From: JAOAPG01 sp963791575
GTDB lineage: Bacteria; Acidobacteriota; Terriglobia; Terriglobales; Acidobacteriaceae
DNA: 64,000 bases
Assembly (NCBI GenBank): GCA_963791575.1
Contig: CAWBSY010000011.1
Coordinates: forward strand, 310,001 to 374,000
Direction of reading: 5' to 3'
Positions 47,703-55,851 of this stretch are shown here, piece by piece. The notes below the pieces were generated by a model. The model had not been told where the DNA came from. It made no database searches and saw only the letters and a list, made by a program, of their open reading frames with translations. Each line of letters opens with the position of its first letter. Position 1 is the first letter of the stretch. The position numbers and the translations under genes were made by a program.

Positions 47703-49167
47703 ATGCGGCTTCAACTCGCTCTGTCCGTATCTTTGATCTTCATCGCAACGACTCTTGCCAGCTCTCAACAGCAACCACCTCCAAAATCCGCGTATGATGC
47801 CGAAAACCCGGCCAACCCAGGCGATGCTGCTTACTCGCCTCAACTGAAAAATGACCTCGCCGCCTTGCGTGATGCCGCACTCTCCGACGACTATGCCTGG
47901 CAGCAAGTCGCTCACCTCACCGAGAACATCGGACCGCGTCCTGAAGGTTCGCGCCCAAGCCGAAGCCGCCGTAAATTATGTTGCCGACGAACTCCGCAAA
48001 CTCGGACTCGACGTTCATCTCGAAGATGTCCAGGTCCCGCGCTGGACTCGTGGTCTCGAAACCGCCGAGCTCGTCGAGTATCCCGGACATGTCACCGGAA
48101 CAACGCAGAAGATCGTCCTCACTGCCCTCGGAGGCAACACGCCCACTTCTTTACCCGGTCTTACCGCCGAAGTAATCGTCGTAAACAACTTCGATGAACT
48201 AAACGCTCTCGGACGCGAAAAAGTCGCGGGCAAAGTTGTCCTGTTCAACGTGCCTTACGACAAGCGCAAAGCCGCTGGCGGATTCGCCTTCGAAGCCTAC
48301 GGCGAAGCCGTAGCCTATCGCAGCAGAGGAGCGAAAGCTGCCGCTGCACTCGGCGCGGTTGCATCCTTAGTTCGATCTGTGGGCAACGCCGACTATCGCA
48401 TTCCTCATACCGGCTACAGCGTTCAGGCCGGCATTCCCGCCGGAGCCGTCACCGCCGAAGACGCTGACCTCATCGCGCATCTCGCCGCGCAGGGTAAGGT
48501 TCGCATCCATCTCACGCTGACCGGCGAAACCGGAGCGCCCGTACTCAGCCACAACGTAGTCGCGGATATAAAAGGATCCGAGCATCCCGAGCAGGTGGTC
48601 ATCGTCTCCGGACATCTCGATTCCTGGGACCTCGGAACCGGAGCCATCGACGATGCTGCCGGCGTGGTCGTGGCCATGGAAACCGCGCAGCTGATTCAGC
48701 AACTCCATCTGCATCCCAAGCGAACCATTCGCGTGATTGCCTGGATGGACGAGGAAAACGGCGGCAGCGGCAATCGTGCCTACGCCAAGGCGCACGCAGC
48801 GGAATTTGCGAATCACGTTGCCGCTATCGAAAGCGACTCCGGTGCCTCTCATCCCTTGGGCTTCGAAGCCAAGGTCAACGAGAAAGCGCTGCCTCTTCTC
48901 GAACCCGTTCAGAACATCCTGAGACCATTCGGTGCAAACGTCATCAAGACCACAACCTTCACTCCGGGATCCGATATCGAGCCGCTGGGCAATGCGGGAG
49001 TGCCCACTTTTGGCGTGATGCAGGACGGCCGTATCTACTTCAACTACCACCACACCGCAGCCGACACCCTGGATAAGATCGTTCCGCAAGAGTTGCGGGA
49101 GAATGCGGCAGCGCTGGCAGTCCTGGGATACGCACTAGCGAACCTGCCCGAACCGCTGCCGCGATAA
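47703..49167 (+). CDS. M28-family zinc aminopeptidase, one frameshift
   Basis: Exported metallopeptidase. The start at 47703 gives a signal peptide (MRLQLALSVSLIFIATTLAS) with GAGGTGG just upstream. The frame breaks near 47953; one base fewer joins RPEGS to AQAEAAVNYVADEL. A protease-associated (PA) domain follows (about 135-235), and the M28 catalytic domain carries its zinc ligands: His and Asp in SGHLDSWDLGTGAIDDAA, Glu-Glu in WMDEENGGSGNRAYA, an Asp in AIESDSGASHPLG, and the late His in YFNYHHTAADTLD. The repaired protein is about 488 residues, normal for the PA-M28 group. Peptide scavenging in the periplasm or outside the cell is likely. Confidence 0.85.
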
Positions 49168-49191
49168 GTCGATAGTTCAGTGACGACTCAA

Positions 49192-49344
49192 CTACGCGGC
49201 GCTGGCCGCATACTGCTCAGGCTTGTTGTCGAATGTGTCCTTGCACTCTTCTGAGCAGAAGTAATACGTCCGGCTTCCGTACTGCGAATTAAACTTCGTA
49301 TCTGTCTCGTCGACTTCCATGTTGCAGACTGGATCAATAGCCAT
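49192..49344 (-). CDS. 50-residue YHS-domain metal-binding protein
   Basis: Short but well supported gene. It reads MAIDPVCNMEVDETDTKF, then SRTYYFCSEECKDTFDNKPE, ending QYAASAA. This is a YHS domain with the Cys of DPVCNMEV and the FCSEEC pair, a small metal-binding module found alone or attached to P-type metal ATPases. GGGAGG lies 7 bases before the ATG. It lies between the M28 peptidase and the DinB gene, with nothing to link it to either. It may bind copper or iron in the cytoplasm (no signal peptide). Confidence 0.85.
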   Translation of the reverse strand: MAIDPVCNMEVDETDTKFNSQYGSRTYYFCSEECKDTFDNKPEQYAASAA

Positions 49345-49426
49345 TGTGGCGCCTCCCGAGTAGCAGAATTTCGTTCCCAGAGTTTAGGATGCGAATTTGC
49401 CGACAGACGTTTTCGAGGCAATCGCC

Positions 49427-49945
49427 CTACTGGATGGCGTTGACCAGCTCCCATATTCGCGCGAGATGATGATCGTCGTGTTCGGCGACAAAATACAAAT
49501 GGTCTACGAGACGCATCGGCGTCTTCAAACGCGGATGCAGAATGGCTCGAGCAAACAGTGATGCATCCAGTTCGCCCACGCGCTTTAGCAATCTCTCTCT
49601 CGCAGCGCGGAACTCACTCAGAATCTGTTCCAGCGGACGCGCGTTGTAATTAGCTTGATCGGTTTTCCGATTCTGCAAGTCTGTCACGCTGAGTTCGCCG
49701 CTGCCCGCCACATAATCTTCCACTCGCGCCAGCCACAGCGGTTCGAGGTCAACCAAGTGCCCGGCGTGTTCCTGCGCCGACCACTTTTCTTGCGCCTTCC
49801 TGATCAAAATTTCCCGAGTACGGCCGCGAAGCGCTTCTTCAAGTCTGGCCGGAGTGCCGCGCAAACGTGCGGATAGATTCGGATGCAGCTCCACCGGAAA
49901 AGAAAACTCAAACTTGCGTTCAAACCAGATCGGCACCTGACTCAT
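49427..49945 (-). CDS. DinB-family protein
   Basis: About 172 residues forming the DinB four-helix metal-binding fold. The conserved metal His residues are seen in WSAQEHAGHLVDLEPLWLAR and in LVDHLYFVAEHDDHHLARIW. DinB-like proteins include thiol-S-transferases and many of unknown role. The ATG at 49945 is chosen; a GTG at 49993 would add 16 residues. A dispersed repeat starts about 120 bases upstream of it. No operon partner is evident. Confidence 0.82.
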   Translation of the reverse strand: MSQVPIWFERKFEFSFPVELHPNLSARLRGTPARLEEALRGRTREILIRKAQEKWSAQEHAGHLVDLEPLWLARVEDYVAGSGELSVTDLQNRKTDQANYNARPLEQILSEFRAARERLLKRVGELDASLFARAILHPRLKTPMRLVDHLYFVAEHDDHHLARIWELVNAIQ

Positions 49946-50064
49946 GATTTCGAAATAACTCCGTTTGGGATAACTCCATGCGGCTAACTTCACTAACGAA
50001 AGATGCGCGTCAGCCCCAGACGACTCACGATTTCCCGCGCAACCAAACGCCGCCCTCTTCCTTT

Positions 50065-50141
50065 GTCATCCTGAGCGCAGTCGAACGCTCACAAAGTGAA
50101 CGTTCGCAAGTCGAAGGACCCCTACCCCGTCCAAACATTCT
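50065..50141 (+). repeat. Dispersed repeat copy A1
   Basis: A 77-base element starting GTCATCCTGAGCGCAG, with an internal hairpin (ACTTTGTGA-like region: GTTCAC / GTGAAC) and ending near GACCCCTACC. A near-identical copy is at 51410-51485 and a partial copy at 51167-51215. Non-coding. Confidence 0.8.
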
Positions 50142-50160
50142 CCTTTGAGCATCGTGCCAT

Positions 50161-50592
50161 CTACTTCTTCTCCCCCATCAGCAACTGCCACGCCTCGCCA
50201 TACGCCCGATATTTCTCCCGCTTGCTGCCCGGCGTAAAATGCAGCGTGCAATTCGTCTCCCCCATTACCTCATACGGGATGATGTACCACCGATCAATCG
50301 GAATCAGATACACCGCAAAAAAATCCAGCACGCCCCGCGGATACCGCTGCCGCTTCGGTCCCATCACATTCAAGCTGTAGCACTCGCCGCGCCGCTTATA
50401 AATTGTCGACTTCACCTGCACCCGCAGCACCTTCCCCTTGCGCTCGACTCCCACATCGTAGCCCGCCGACTCCCCATATGGTTTGGACACTCTCAGCCCC
50501 AACTCCGCCGCCCGCGCCATAAAACATAGCTCCGCCCACTCTCCCCGTTCCTTGCACCGCTTCAAAAAACTTCCCCGAATTTTTTTCTTCAT
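50161..50592 (-). CDS. PD-(D/E)XK nuclease-like protein
   Basis: Basic 143-residue protein. The nuclease core is readable: GEWAELCFMARAAELGLRVS (helix with the early Glu), then GYDVGVERKGKVLRVQVKST, where Asp and the Q-x-K triad fit the PD-(D/E)XK pattern, as in the family of group I intron-associated and stand-alone endonucleases. The C-terminus (FFAVYLIPIDRWYIIPYEVM) fits the later strands. The gene starts with several Lys (MKKKIRGSFLKRC). It lies beside dispersed repeats and about 2 kb from the CBASS operon. It may be a small restriction or repair nuclease. The partner and target are unknown. Confidence 0.72.
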   Translation of the reverse strand: MKKKIRGSFLKRCKERGEWAELCFMARAAELGLRVSKPYGESAGYDVGVERKGKVLRVQVKSTIYKRRGECYSLNVMGPKRQRYPRGVLDFFAVYLIPIDRWYIIPYEVMGETNCTLHFTPGSKREKYRAYGEAWQLLMGEKK

Positions 50593-51100
50593 CTCTCTAA
50601 CTCCATAAGGCAGGCGTCAGGCTTTAGGCCGGCGACCGAACAAAAAGTTCCCCAAAACAAAAAGCGGCCCCGAAGGACCGCTTCTCTGATTTCAATCTAC
50701 CCAATTATTGTCATTCTGAGGCGACATGCTTCTCGTCGCCGAAGTTGAGGCGCTTAGCGGGCGTCAGAGCCCGCTGCCGAAATCCTGAGCGTAGCCGAAG
50801 GAGCCCTGGGCGTGCCGCGCGATGTCTCGCGTTCTTTGCGAGACCATAAATCGCGCGCCCGGCACGCTTCCAAATTAGATCTTAATTTTTCACTTAATTT
50901 TTACCCTTGACCAGGACGGCCAATGGCGAACGACTACCGACCAACGACTGTACTTCCAGTATGACACTTTCACTACCCAAATTGCGCCACACTCTCCAAC
51001 TTTATATTCGGATTCGAATCATCGACTTATCGCAAATCAGCCTCTCCAGAGGGCTTGACAAGCCTTTTCCCAAATCGGGATTTCCCCTCTTAACCAGACT

Positions 51101-51366
51101 CTCTCCCCGATATCTCGATGGAGTGACGGGCGTCCTCGCCCGTCCGCGATACTGCCTCCTCTCGCCCTGTCCTCCTGAGCGCAGTCAGACGTTCACAAAG
51201 TGAACGTCTGCAACCCACTTTCCCGAGCACAGCCGGGACCTTTGTACTCGTGTAGGGCGGACACTCCTGTCCGCCGCCTTTGCTTTTGCCTTGTTCTCCT
51301 GAGCACAACCGTCGAAGAGTGGACGCTTCAGCGCCGCGTAAATCTCCCCACAAACAAACGCGGCCT
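51101..51366 (+). repeat. Composite dispersed repeat, left copy
   Basis: Modules shared with 52330-52475 in the same order: TATCTCGATGGAGTGACGGG with the hairpin CGTCCTCGCCCGTC, then further on ACGCTTCAGCGCCGCGTAAA and CAAACAAACGCGGCC. The gene at 51598-52179 sits between the two copies. Confidence 0.7.
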
Positions 51367-51409
51367 GCGTAGCGCGGACGCCCTCGCCCGTGGCTTTAGT
51401 TTTTATGTT

Positions 51410-51485
51410 GTCATCCTGAGCGCAGCCGAACATTCACAAAGTGAACGTTCGCAAGTCGAAGGACCCCTATCCCGTCCAAACACTC
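51410..51485 (+). repeat. Dispersed repeat copy A2
   Basis: Second copy of the element at 50065-50141, differing at only a few positions by eye (both share TCACAAAGTGAACGTTCGCA and GTCGAAGGACCCCTA). Non-coding. Confidence 0.8.
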
Positions 51486-51597
51486 CTACTCAATGATTCG
51501 TATCCAGGCACCGACTTTAGTCGTGCCGCCAATGCATGCGCTCAACCACGCGGCCCTGAAAGGGCCACACACCAAGTAGCGTACGATAAACCCTAAG

Positions 51598-52179
51598 ATG
51601 TTCAACAGGGGATCATCACCTCGGCCGCGGCATAACTGGATAGTTCGACAACTGCTGGATATTTTGGATGGCACCATTGTTCTAATCTTGAAGATTCTTC
51701 CACGCCGTCGTCCTAGAGGAACCGTATACGTTCCCAACAAGCCCGATAAGAAATTCGAGCTTCAGGTCCGCCGTGGTTTGTCGTTTCTGTTTGAACGGTA
51801 TGCCATTCAAATTACTTCAAATGTAAAGTATCGCCACTTTGGAAGCGCGGAGATCACAATCAGGGCAGCGAATGTTGACATTCGAATTTTCAACGATGGC
51901 CGGGATCACGAACTTCGCGTCAATTTTGGTCCGGCGATGGGAAATGGCGTTTGGGAAAATGTAGATGTTGCTCTCGCCGCTGCTACTGGAGAAGTGTCGC
52001 CACGATCGAGATATGACGGTTATTATGGCTCCGATCCGTCCAAGGCATTGCTGGAGCTTGCGGACCTTCTACAGCCGCGGTTCGACCGCTTGAATGAAGC
52101 GTTCTCTGAAGAAAATTACCCCGTCTTGCGCAGTCGCTTGGCCGAGGCGCAACGCGATGTGAACCTGCTTAAGTTGTAA
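51598..52179 (+). CDS. Hypothetical protein next to the CBASS operon
   Basis: 193 residues. A short membrane-like or amphipathic segment (RQLLDILDGTIVLILKIL, about 17-34) is followed by a basic stretch (PRRRPRGT), then a mixed alpha/beta region (FELQVRRGLSFLFERYAIQI, NVDIRIFNDGRDHELRVNFG) and a helical end rich in Leu/Glu/Arg. No family is recognised. It is convergent with the CBASS operon and separated from it by 326 bases of repeats. Codon pattern and length support a real gene. A role in defence is not shown. Confidence 0.65.
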   Translation: MFNRGSSPRPRHNWIVRQLLDILDGTIVLILKILPRRRPRGTVYVPNKPDKKFELQVRRGLSFLFERYAIQITSNVKYRHFGSAEITIRAANVDIRIFNDGRDHELRVNFGPAMGNGVWENVDVALAAATGEVSPRSRYDGYYGSDPSKALLELADLLQPRFDRLNEAFSEENYPVLRSRLAEAQRDVNLLKL

Positions 52180-52505
52180 GAAGTTGTTTTATTAAAATAT
52201 TCCAGTAGAAGAACGGCGCTTAGCTATTGCGTGAATCTCCACGTGAACAAACGCGGGCCTCTTCTCACTGTCATCCTGGCGGACGCCCTCGTCCGCGGCT
52301 TTTGCCTTTCCTTCATCCTAACCGTAGTTTCTCTCCCAGATATCTCGATGGAGTGACGGGCGTCCTCGCCCGTCCGCCATTCTGCCTGCTTTCGCCCCTT
52401 GCCCTCCCGAGCGCAACCGTGCAAGAGCGGACGCTTCAGCGCCGCGTAAATCTCCCGCAAACAAAACGCGGCCCTTTAAGGGCCGCTCTTCCAATTGTGA
52501 AAGTT
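52180..52505. other. Repeat-filled spacer between hypothetical gene and cap3
   Basis: Contains the right-hand copy of the composite repeat (52330-52475) with a GACGGGCGTCCTCGCCCGTC hairpin at 52355-52374, plus a GGCGGACGCCCTCGTCCGCGG hairpin near 52278-52298 and the CBASS terminator. No gene is seen. Confidence 0.6.
52461..52486 (-). terminator. Intrinsic terminator of the CBASS operon
   Basis: On the minus strand GCGGCCCTT-A-AAGGGCCGC is followed by GTTTTGTTT. It begins about 20 bases after the cap3 stop codon, a clear rho-independent end for the operon. Confidence 0.88.
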
Positions 52506-53003
52506 TTAAGAATCCGCCCCGCAGGGTGCCACGCCAGGCGATTCCAGCTTCTCTAAGCAGCCATGTTGGTCGTGTAAAGAGAGATGTAAGGACTTCGGCA
52601 GTGGACCGTTACCAACAATAACCAAGAGGAATGCGTTGAGAAAGTGCTTAGATTTCTTGAAGCAATCGGACATGCTGGCGTAGTCCGTCGGTGATGGATG
52701 TGGTGTTGCTTCCGGATGCGTATGCCAGTCCCCTACGTACTCGAGAGCTCGAGTATGACGTTCCTGTATTTCGAGTTGCTCGGCTTTGCGATCCGGCTTA
52801 TATCCATAGCGGGTTCGCCGGTCGCTAGGGCGCGGTCCCGTAACATCACAAACATAGAGCTCGAGCGGTGAAACGACCGCGAACAACTGTCCTCCCGCTT
52901 CGCGGTGCCAATGCCTCTTTTGGCGATGCGCTTTGAAGTGTTCCAAGACAGAGGTAGCGATTACTAAAGCTTGTCCAGAAGTTCCAAGGGGAATCTCAAT
53001 CAC
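52506..53003 (-). CDS. cap3: CBASS Cap3: JAMM/MPN isopeptidase-like protease
   Basis: Zinc metalloprotease of the JAB1/MPN+ type, 165 residues. In type II CBASS it cuts the conjugates made by Cap2. The full JAMM motif is present: Glu35 (HREAGGQLF), His94 and His96 (GDWHTHPEATPHPS), Ser104 and Asp107 (PSPTDYASM). The start overlaps the end of cap2 by 8 bases, showing translational coupling. It is the last gene of the operon, followed by a strong terminator. No signal peptide, so it acts in the cytoplasm. Assignment to Cap3 rests on the motif plus position beside the E1-E2 gene and CD-NTase; the motif alone would also fit other M67 peptidases. Confidence 0.93.
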   Translation of the reverse strand: MIEIPLGTSGQALVIATSVLEHFKAHRQKRHWHREAGGQLFAVVSPLELYVCDVTGPRPSDRRTRYGYKPDRKAEQLEIQERHTRALEYVGDWHTHPEATPHPSPTDYASMSDCFKKSKHFLNAFLLVIVGNGPLPKSLHLSLHDQHGCLEKLESPGVAPCGADS

Positions 53004-54831
53004 CGATCACACCACAATTTACACATCGGACCTGTGGCGGCCACGGTTGCTCTACCATAAGGCTTCCGAAATCCCGAAACTCGGGGTGGGCTTCCCAGGA
53101 AGGAGTCCAGTGCCCTCCAGAAGCGAACAGCGATGATTTTGATCCGGCCCAAAATCTATGAACGGGGTAGCTGTGCCCGTTCAGAAGAGAATCGAGGACA
53201 AGCCCAGCGATGAGCGTGACCGTACTCGAAACCTCAACACCACCATATGGTTGAAACGCCGCACCACATGCGGGTTCCTGGAGATCTTGGTCCTCGGGCC
53301 ACTCTGTAAGTGAAAAGTGCGGAACGCCGGTTGGACCGCATCCACATTCGATGCAGGAGTTTTCGCCTGTGAAGACAGCATGACCAGCGCTTGCGTGCGC
53401 CTCTGTCCATCCATAAATGAGCTTGGGACGTGAGTCTTTACCCCGATGCCAACCGCTTAACATCTGATCCATCCCCCAGTTCGCTGTCAAGCTGATCACT
53501 AAATTGCAGCTGCTCAGAAAATCCGGAATGGCTCGAACCGCTTCATTGATGGAAATCGCTTTGCCGATAATTTCCAGATGGGGATAATTGACCTGTAAAT
53601 CTCGGGAGAGTGCCATCGCCTTGTTGAGGCTTACGGAAGACGCGCCGAGCGAGTGTCTGCTTATATTTGGCCATTCCAAAACTTCGTTGTCTACCAGTGT
53701 TAGCTTGCCGACACCAGATTTGGCTAGACTTACGGCAACGGCAGAGCCAATAGACCCGCAACCAAGAATCACTACCGACATGTCCTTAAGAATTGCCTGC
53801 CGCTTGTCGCGCCCACGCCCGTGAATCCAATCGTGATCGATCCTGGCTACATCAAACCGCGATACACGGGCACTCGAACTCAGAAAGCGCCTTGCGAGCT
53901 CATTCCGCGGTACACGTCCCCTGCGAAAGCCCCGCGTTAAAGGATCAGTCTTCCGACCCATCACGTCTTTCCCTTTCGGATTTGGGACTGAGACGCCGGC
54001 GAGGACAGGACCGTTAACCGTCGGTGCGGCAAGAATAACTCGAATATCACTCGCGCTCTCGTCCACGAGCTCGGCGATTGTCGCCATCGCATCCGCGGCA
54101 GTCGCAATCACCTGCAAATCGTGGGCAGTCTTTGGGTACTCTTGGGGCCGGAGAGCACGGGCAAGCCAAAACAGGCCAGCCCGCCGCTGTGTCGGCTTAT
54201 AGGGCTCCTGCTTCGGATATCGATGTGCTAGCCAACTCTGGATTGATCTTTCATCGTCGGCGATTATGTCAAATTGCTGCCCTTTCCACAGGCTTACAAG
54301 CCGGTTTCGCTTGTCCAAGGAAACCAGACTGCGACACTGGCTACTGAACTTGTCAATTTCGTAGTGCCAGTACGTCTTAAATTCGGCCTCGAAGTCGACC
54401 GCATTGATGCCCGCTAAACAATCGGTGACAAGGCTGACGGCGCGACTGAGGAGATTTTGAAAGACGCTAACAGGGGCGAGCGAAGAGATGGACGAATTAT
54501 TTGGTAGTAGGCAAAGGACGCCATCCTTTTCCACGTGTGGCCAAGCCAAGAAATCTGGCTTGTCGACAAGAGCGATCCTGGGTGGCAAGAATGGAAAGCC
54601 AGGCGAGACGAGCACGTGAAAATCACGAACACGATCTTCGAATGCTATGGGAACGCACCAGCCGACAATAAAATCGCGCTCCGTGTAGGCTTTAACTCGA
54701 GAGAATAGTAATTCCCTAGCGCCGGGCAGACCTTCAATGTACGAACTCAGAGCGGCAATCGACTCAGTGCGGATGCCATCTAGCACCACGCCTTCAGGCA
54801 TAGGTTCCGCCGCCGCCTTTTCGTACCGCAT
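52996..54831 (-). CDS. cap2: CBASS Cap2: E2-E1 ubiquitin-like transferase fusion
   Basis: 611 residues in the family's order. The N-terminal E2 (UBC-like) domain (about 30-150) has SPGFPFLPPRIALVDKPDF and active-site Cys107 in EKDGVLCLLPN. A linker of about 170 residues follows, then an E1/ThiF domain from about residue 350 with the ATP site VVILGCGSIGSAVAVSLAKS and VDNEVLEWPNISRHSLG. EPACGAAFQPYGG supplies Cys522, the best candidate for the E1 catalytic Cys. Cys493/496/498 and Cys603/606 may bind zinc. In type II CBASS it links the C-terminus of the CD-NTase to targets and primes the enzyme. The ORF overlaps the CD-NTase gene by 38 bases. An ATG at 54801 would reduce this to 8, and the start is not settled. 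Confidence 0.94.
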   Translation of the reverse strand: MRYEKAAAEPMPEGVVLDGIRTESIAALSSYIEGLPGARELLFSRVKAYTERDFIVGWCVPIAFEDRVRDFHVLVSPGFPFLPPRIALVDKPDFLAWPHVEKDGVLCLLPNNSSISSLAPVSVFQNLLSRAVSLVTDCLAGINAVDFEAEFKTYWHYEIDKFSSQCRSLVSLDKRNRLVSLWKGQQFDIIADDERSIQSWLAHRYPKQEPYKPTQRRAGLFWLARALRPQEYPKTAHDLQVIATAADAMATIAELVDESASDIRVILAAPTVNGPVLAGVSVPNPKGKDVMGRKTDPLTRGFRRGRVPRNELARRFLSSSARVSRFDVARIDHDWIHGRGRDKRQAILKDMSVVILGCGSIGSAVAVSLAKSGVGKLTLVDNEVLEWPNISRHSLGASSVSLNKAMALSRDLQVNYPHLEIIGKAISINEAVRAIPDFLSSCNLVISLTANWGMDQMLSGWHRGKDSRPKLIYGWTEAHASAGHAVFTGENSCIECGCGPTGVPHFSLTEWPEDQDLQEPACGAAFQPYGGVEVSSTVTLIAGLVLDSLLNGHSYPVHRFWAGSKSSLFASGGHWTPSWEAHPEFRDFGSLMVEQPWPPQVRCVNCGVIGD

Positions 54832-55849
54832 TTTGGGAAGTTTCCTCGAACGATTTAACTAGTCCCGCCGCGAGGGCATTTCCGCCGGAACCTCCGTCGT
54901 CAGTCACCTTTTCGAGATCACTGAAGTAGGTCGTGTTGAATACCTTGTCCCAACACTTCAGCGCATCTTTACGAGTACAGGAATTATTCAATGTCGGCTC
55001 CAACCACTTGAGAGCATCCGATAACCTGTCACGCAGAGACTTCGCTTTGGGATCTTCTTCACCCTTAGTGATTGTGTCGTCTGGGGTGACAGGATGTTTG
55101 ACGATCAAACTCAGGTTCAGTCGATCCCGGATGGCGCGGATTGTGTTGTGGAGCGCTAAGTCCTCCCTGTTGGCATCGACCTTGCAGCACTCACTTGCAA
55201 GTTTGGTAATCATGAATCCACTGGCAATGCAGTCGCGCCAACTTGGGCGGCTTTGAGTAAATTTCTTGAGAAGACGACACAATCGTCGCAGCTGGCGTCC
55301 GTTTTCCTCGTCCGGGCTTTTTTGCCTGTTTTCTTTCTTGAACCAAGCTGTCACGTCTCGCGCATCAGAACGTTTCCAGTCGGTGCTGGCTAGTTCATAA
55401 AATACTTCGTCAGCAAAGAAATTTTTCTTCATGACACGACGATAGACCGGAATGTCGACGCGGTAACCCCCATCGTATTGAACTCGAACACAATTGAGCA
55501 GGACTACGGGCTTCGTCTTAAAACTGCCATCATCGACCGCGTCGCGTACCATCTGACGTGTATCAAGCGAAGACATCTCAGCACCTCGTGCACCTACAAG
55601 CTCGGTTTTCTCAAAGTAAATGCCATCGTCGATGTCATAGTCGTTGTCAGGGTGTTGCACCATTGTCTTCATAGCGTATGAACCCTGCGTGCAGAATTCG
55701 ATAGGACTCGGCTTCTTCTGATCTTCCAGTCCATTCTTCATTCTCTTGCGGTTTGCATCTCGCCGATCACCCATCTTCGTACGCTCGGTTTGCGGTAACG
55801 TTACTTCGTCATTGTGAAAAGAAAGCATATCTTCAGAGCAGTCGATCAC
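54794..55849 (-). CDS. CBASS CD-NTase (cGAS/DncV-like cyclic oligonucleotide synthase)
   Basis: Nucleotidyltransferase of 351 residues that makes a cyclic di- or oligonucleotide alarm signal on phage infection. The catalytic signature is complete: Gly56-Ser57 (TQGSYAMKT), Asp72 and Asp74 (NDYDIDDG) and the third carboxylate Asp132 (YRVDIPVYR). A helical C-terminal domain follows. The DIDDG form resembles the DncV group, but the clade is not certain. The C-terminus is Lys-Gly-Gly-Gly-Gly-Thr-Tyr-Ala; a flexible tail with small residues fits the substrate of Cap2. It starts 2 bases after the patatin stop and its end overlaps cap2. The product nucleotide cannot be read from the sequence. Confidence 0.93.
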   Translation of the reverse strand: MIDCSEDMLSFHNDEVTLPQTERTKMGDRRDANRKRMKNGLEDQKKPSPIEFCTQGSYAMKTMVQHPDNDYDIDDGIYFEKTELVGARGAEMSSLDTRQMVRDAVDDGSFKTKPVVLLNCVRVQYDGGYRVDIPVYRRVMKKNFFADEVFYELASTDWKRSDARDVTAWFKKENRQKSPDEENGRQLRRLCRLLKKFTQSRPSWRDCIASGFMITKLASECCKVDANREDLALHNTIRAIRDRLNLSLIVKHPVTPDDTITKGEEDPKAKSLRDRLSDALKWLEPTLNNSCTRKDALKCWDKVFNTTYFSDLEKVTDDGGSGGNALAAGLVKSFEETSQNAVRKGGGGTYA

Positions 55850-55851
55850 CT

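Larger units (their letters stand above)
50593..51597. other. Repeat-rich intergenic region
   Basis: About 1 kb without a gene. It contains a hairpin with flanking T run on the minus strand (50659-50685; GCGGTCC-TTCG-GGGCCGC type), a GTCATTCTGAGGCGAC module (50710-50816), a GACGGGCGTCCTCGCCCGTC hairpin (51126-51145), the copy of repeat A, a GGACGCTTCAGCGCCGCG module (51320-51337), and GGCCCTGAAAGGGCC (51552-51566). The whole is a patchwork of short dispersed repeats that also occur near 52.3 kb. Confidence 0.6.

Noticed and set aside
49195..49454. 88-codon minus-strand frame at 49188-49454
   Set aside because: It is the wrong frame over the real 50-residue YHS gene.
50593..51597. CRISPR array or IS element at 50.6-51.6 kb
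   Set aside because: The repeats differ from one another, have irregular spacing and contain no transposase; they are dispersed palindromic repeats.
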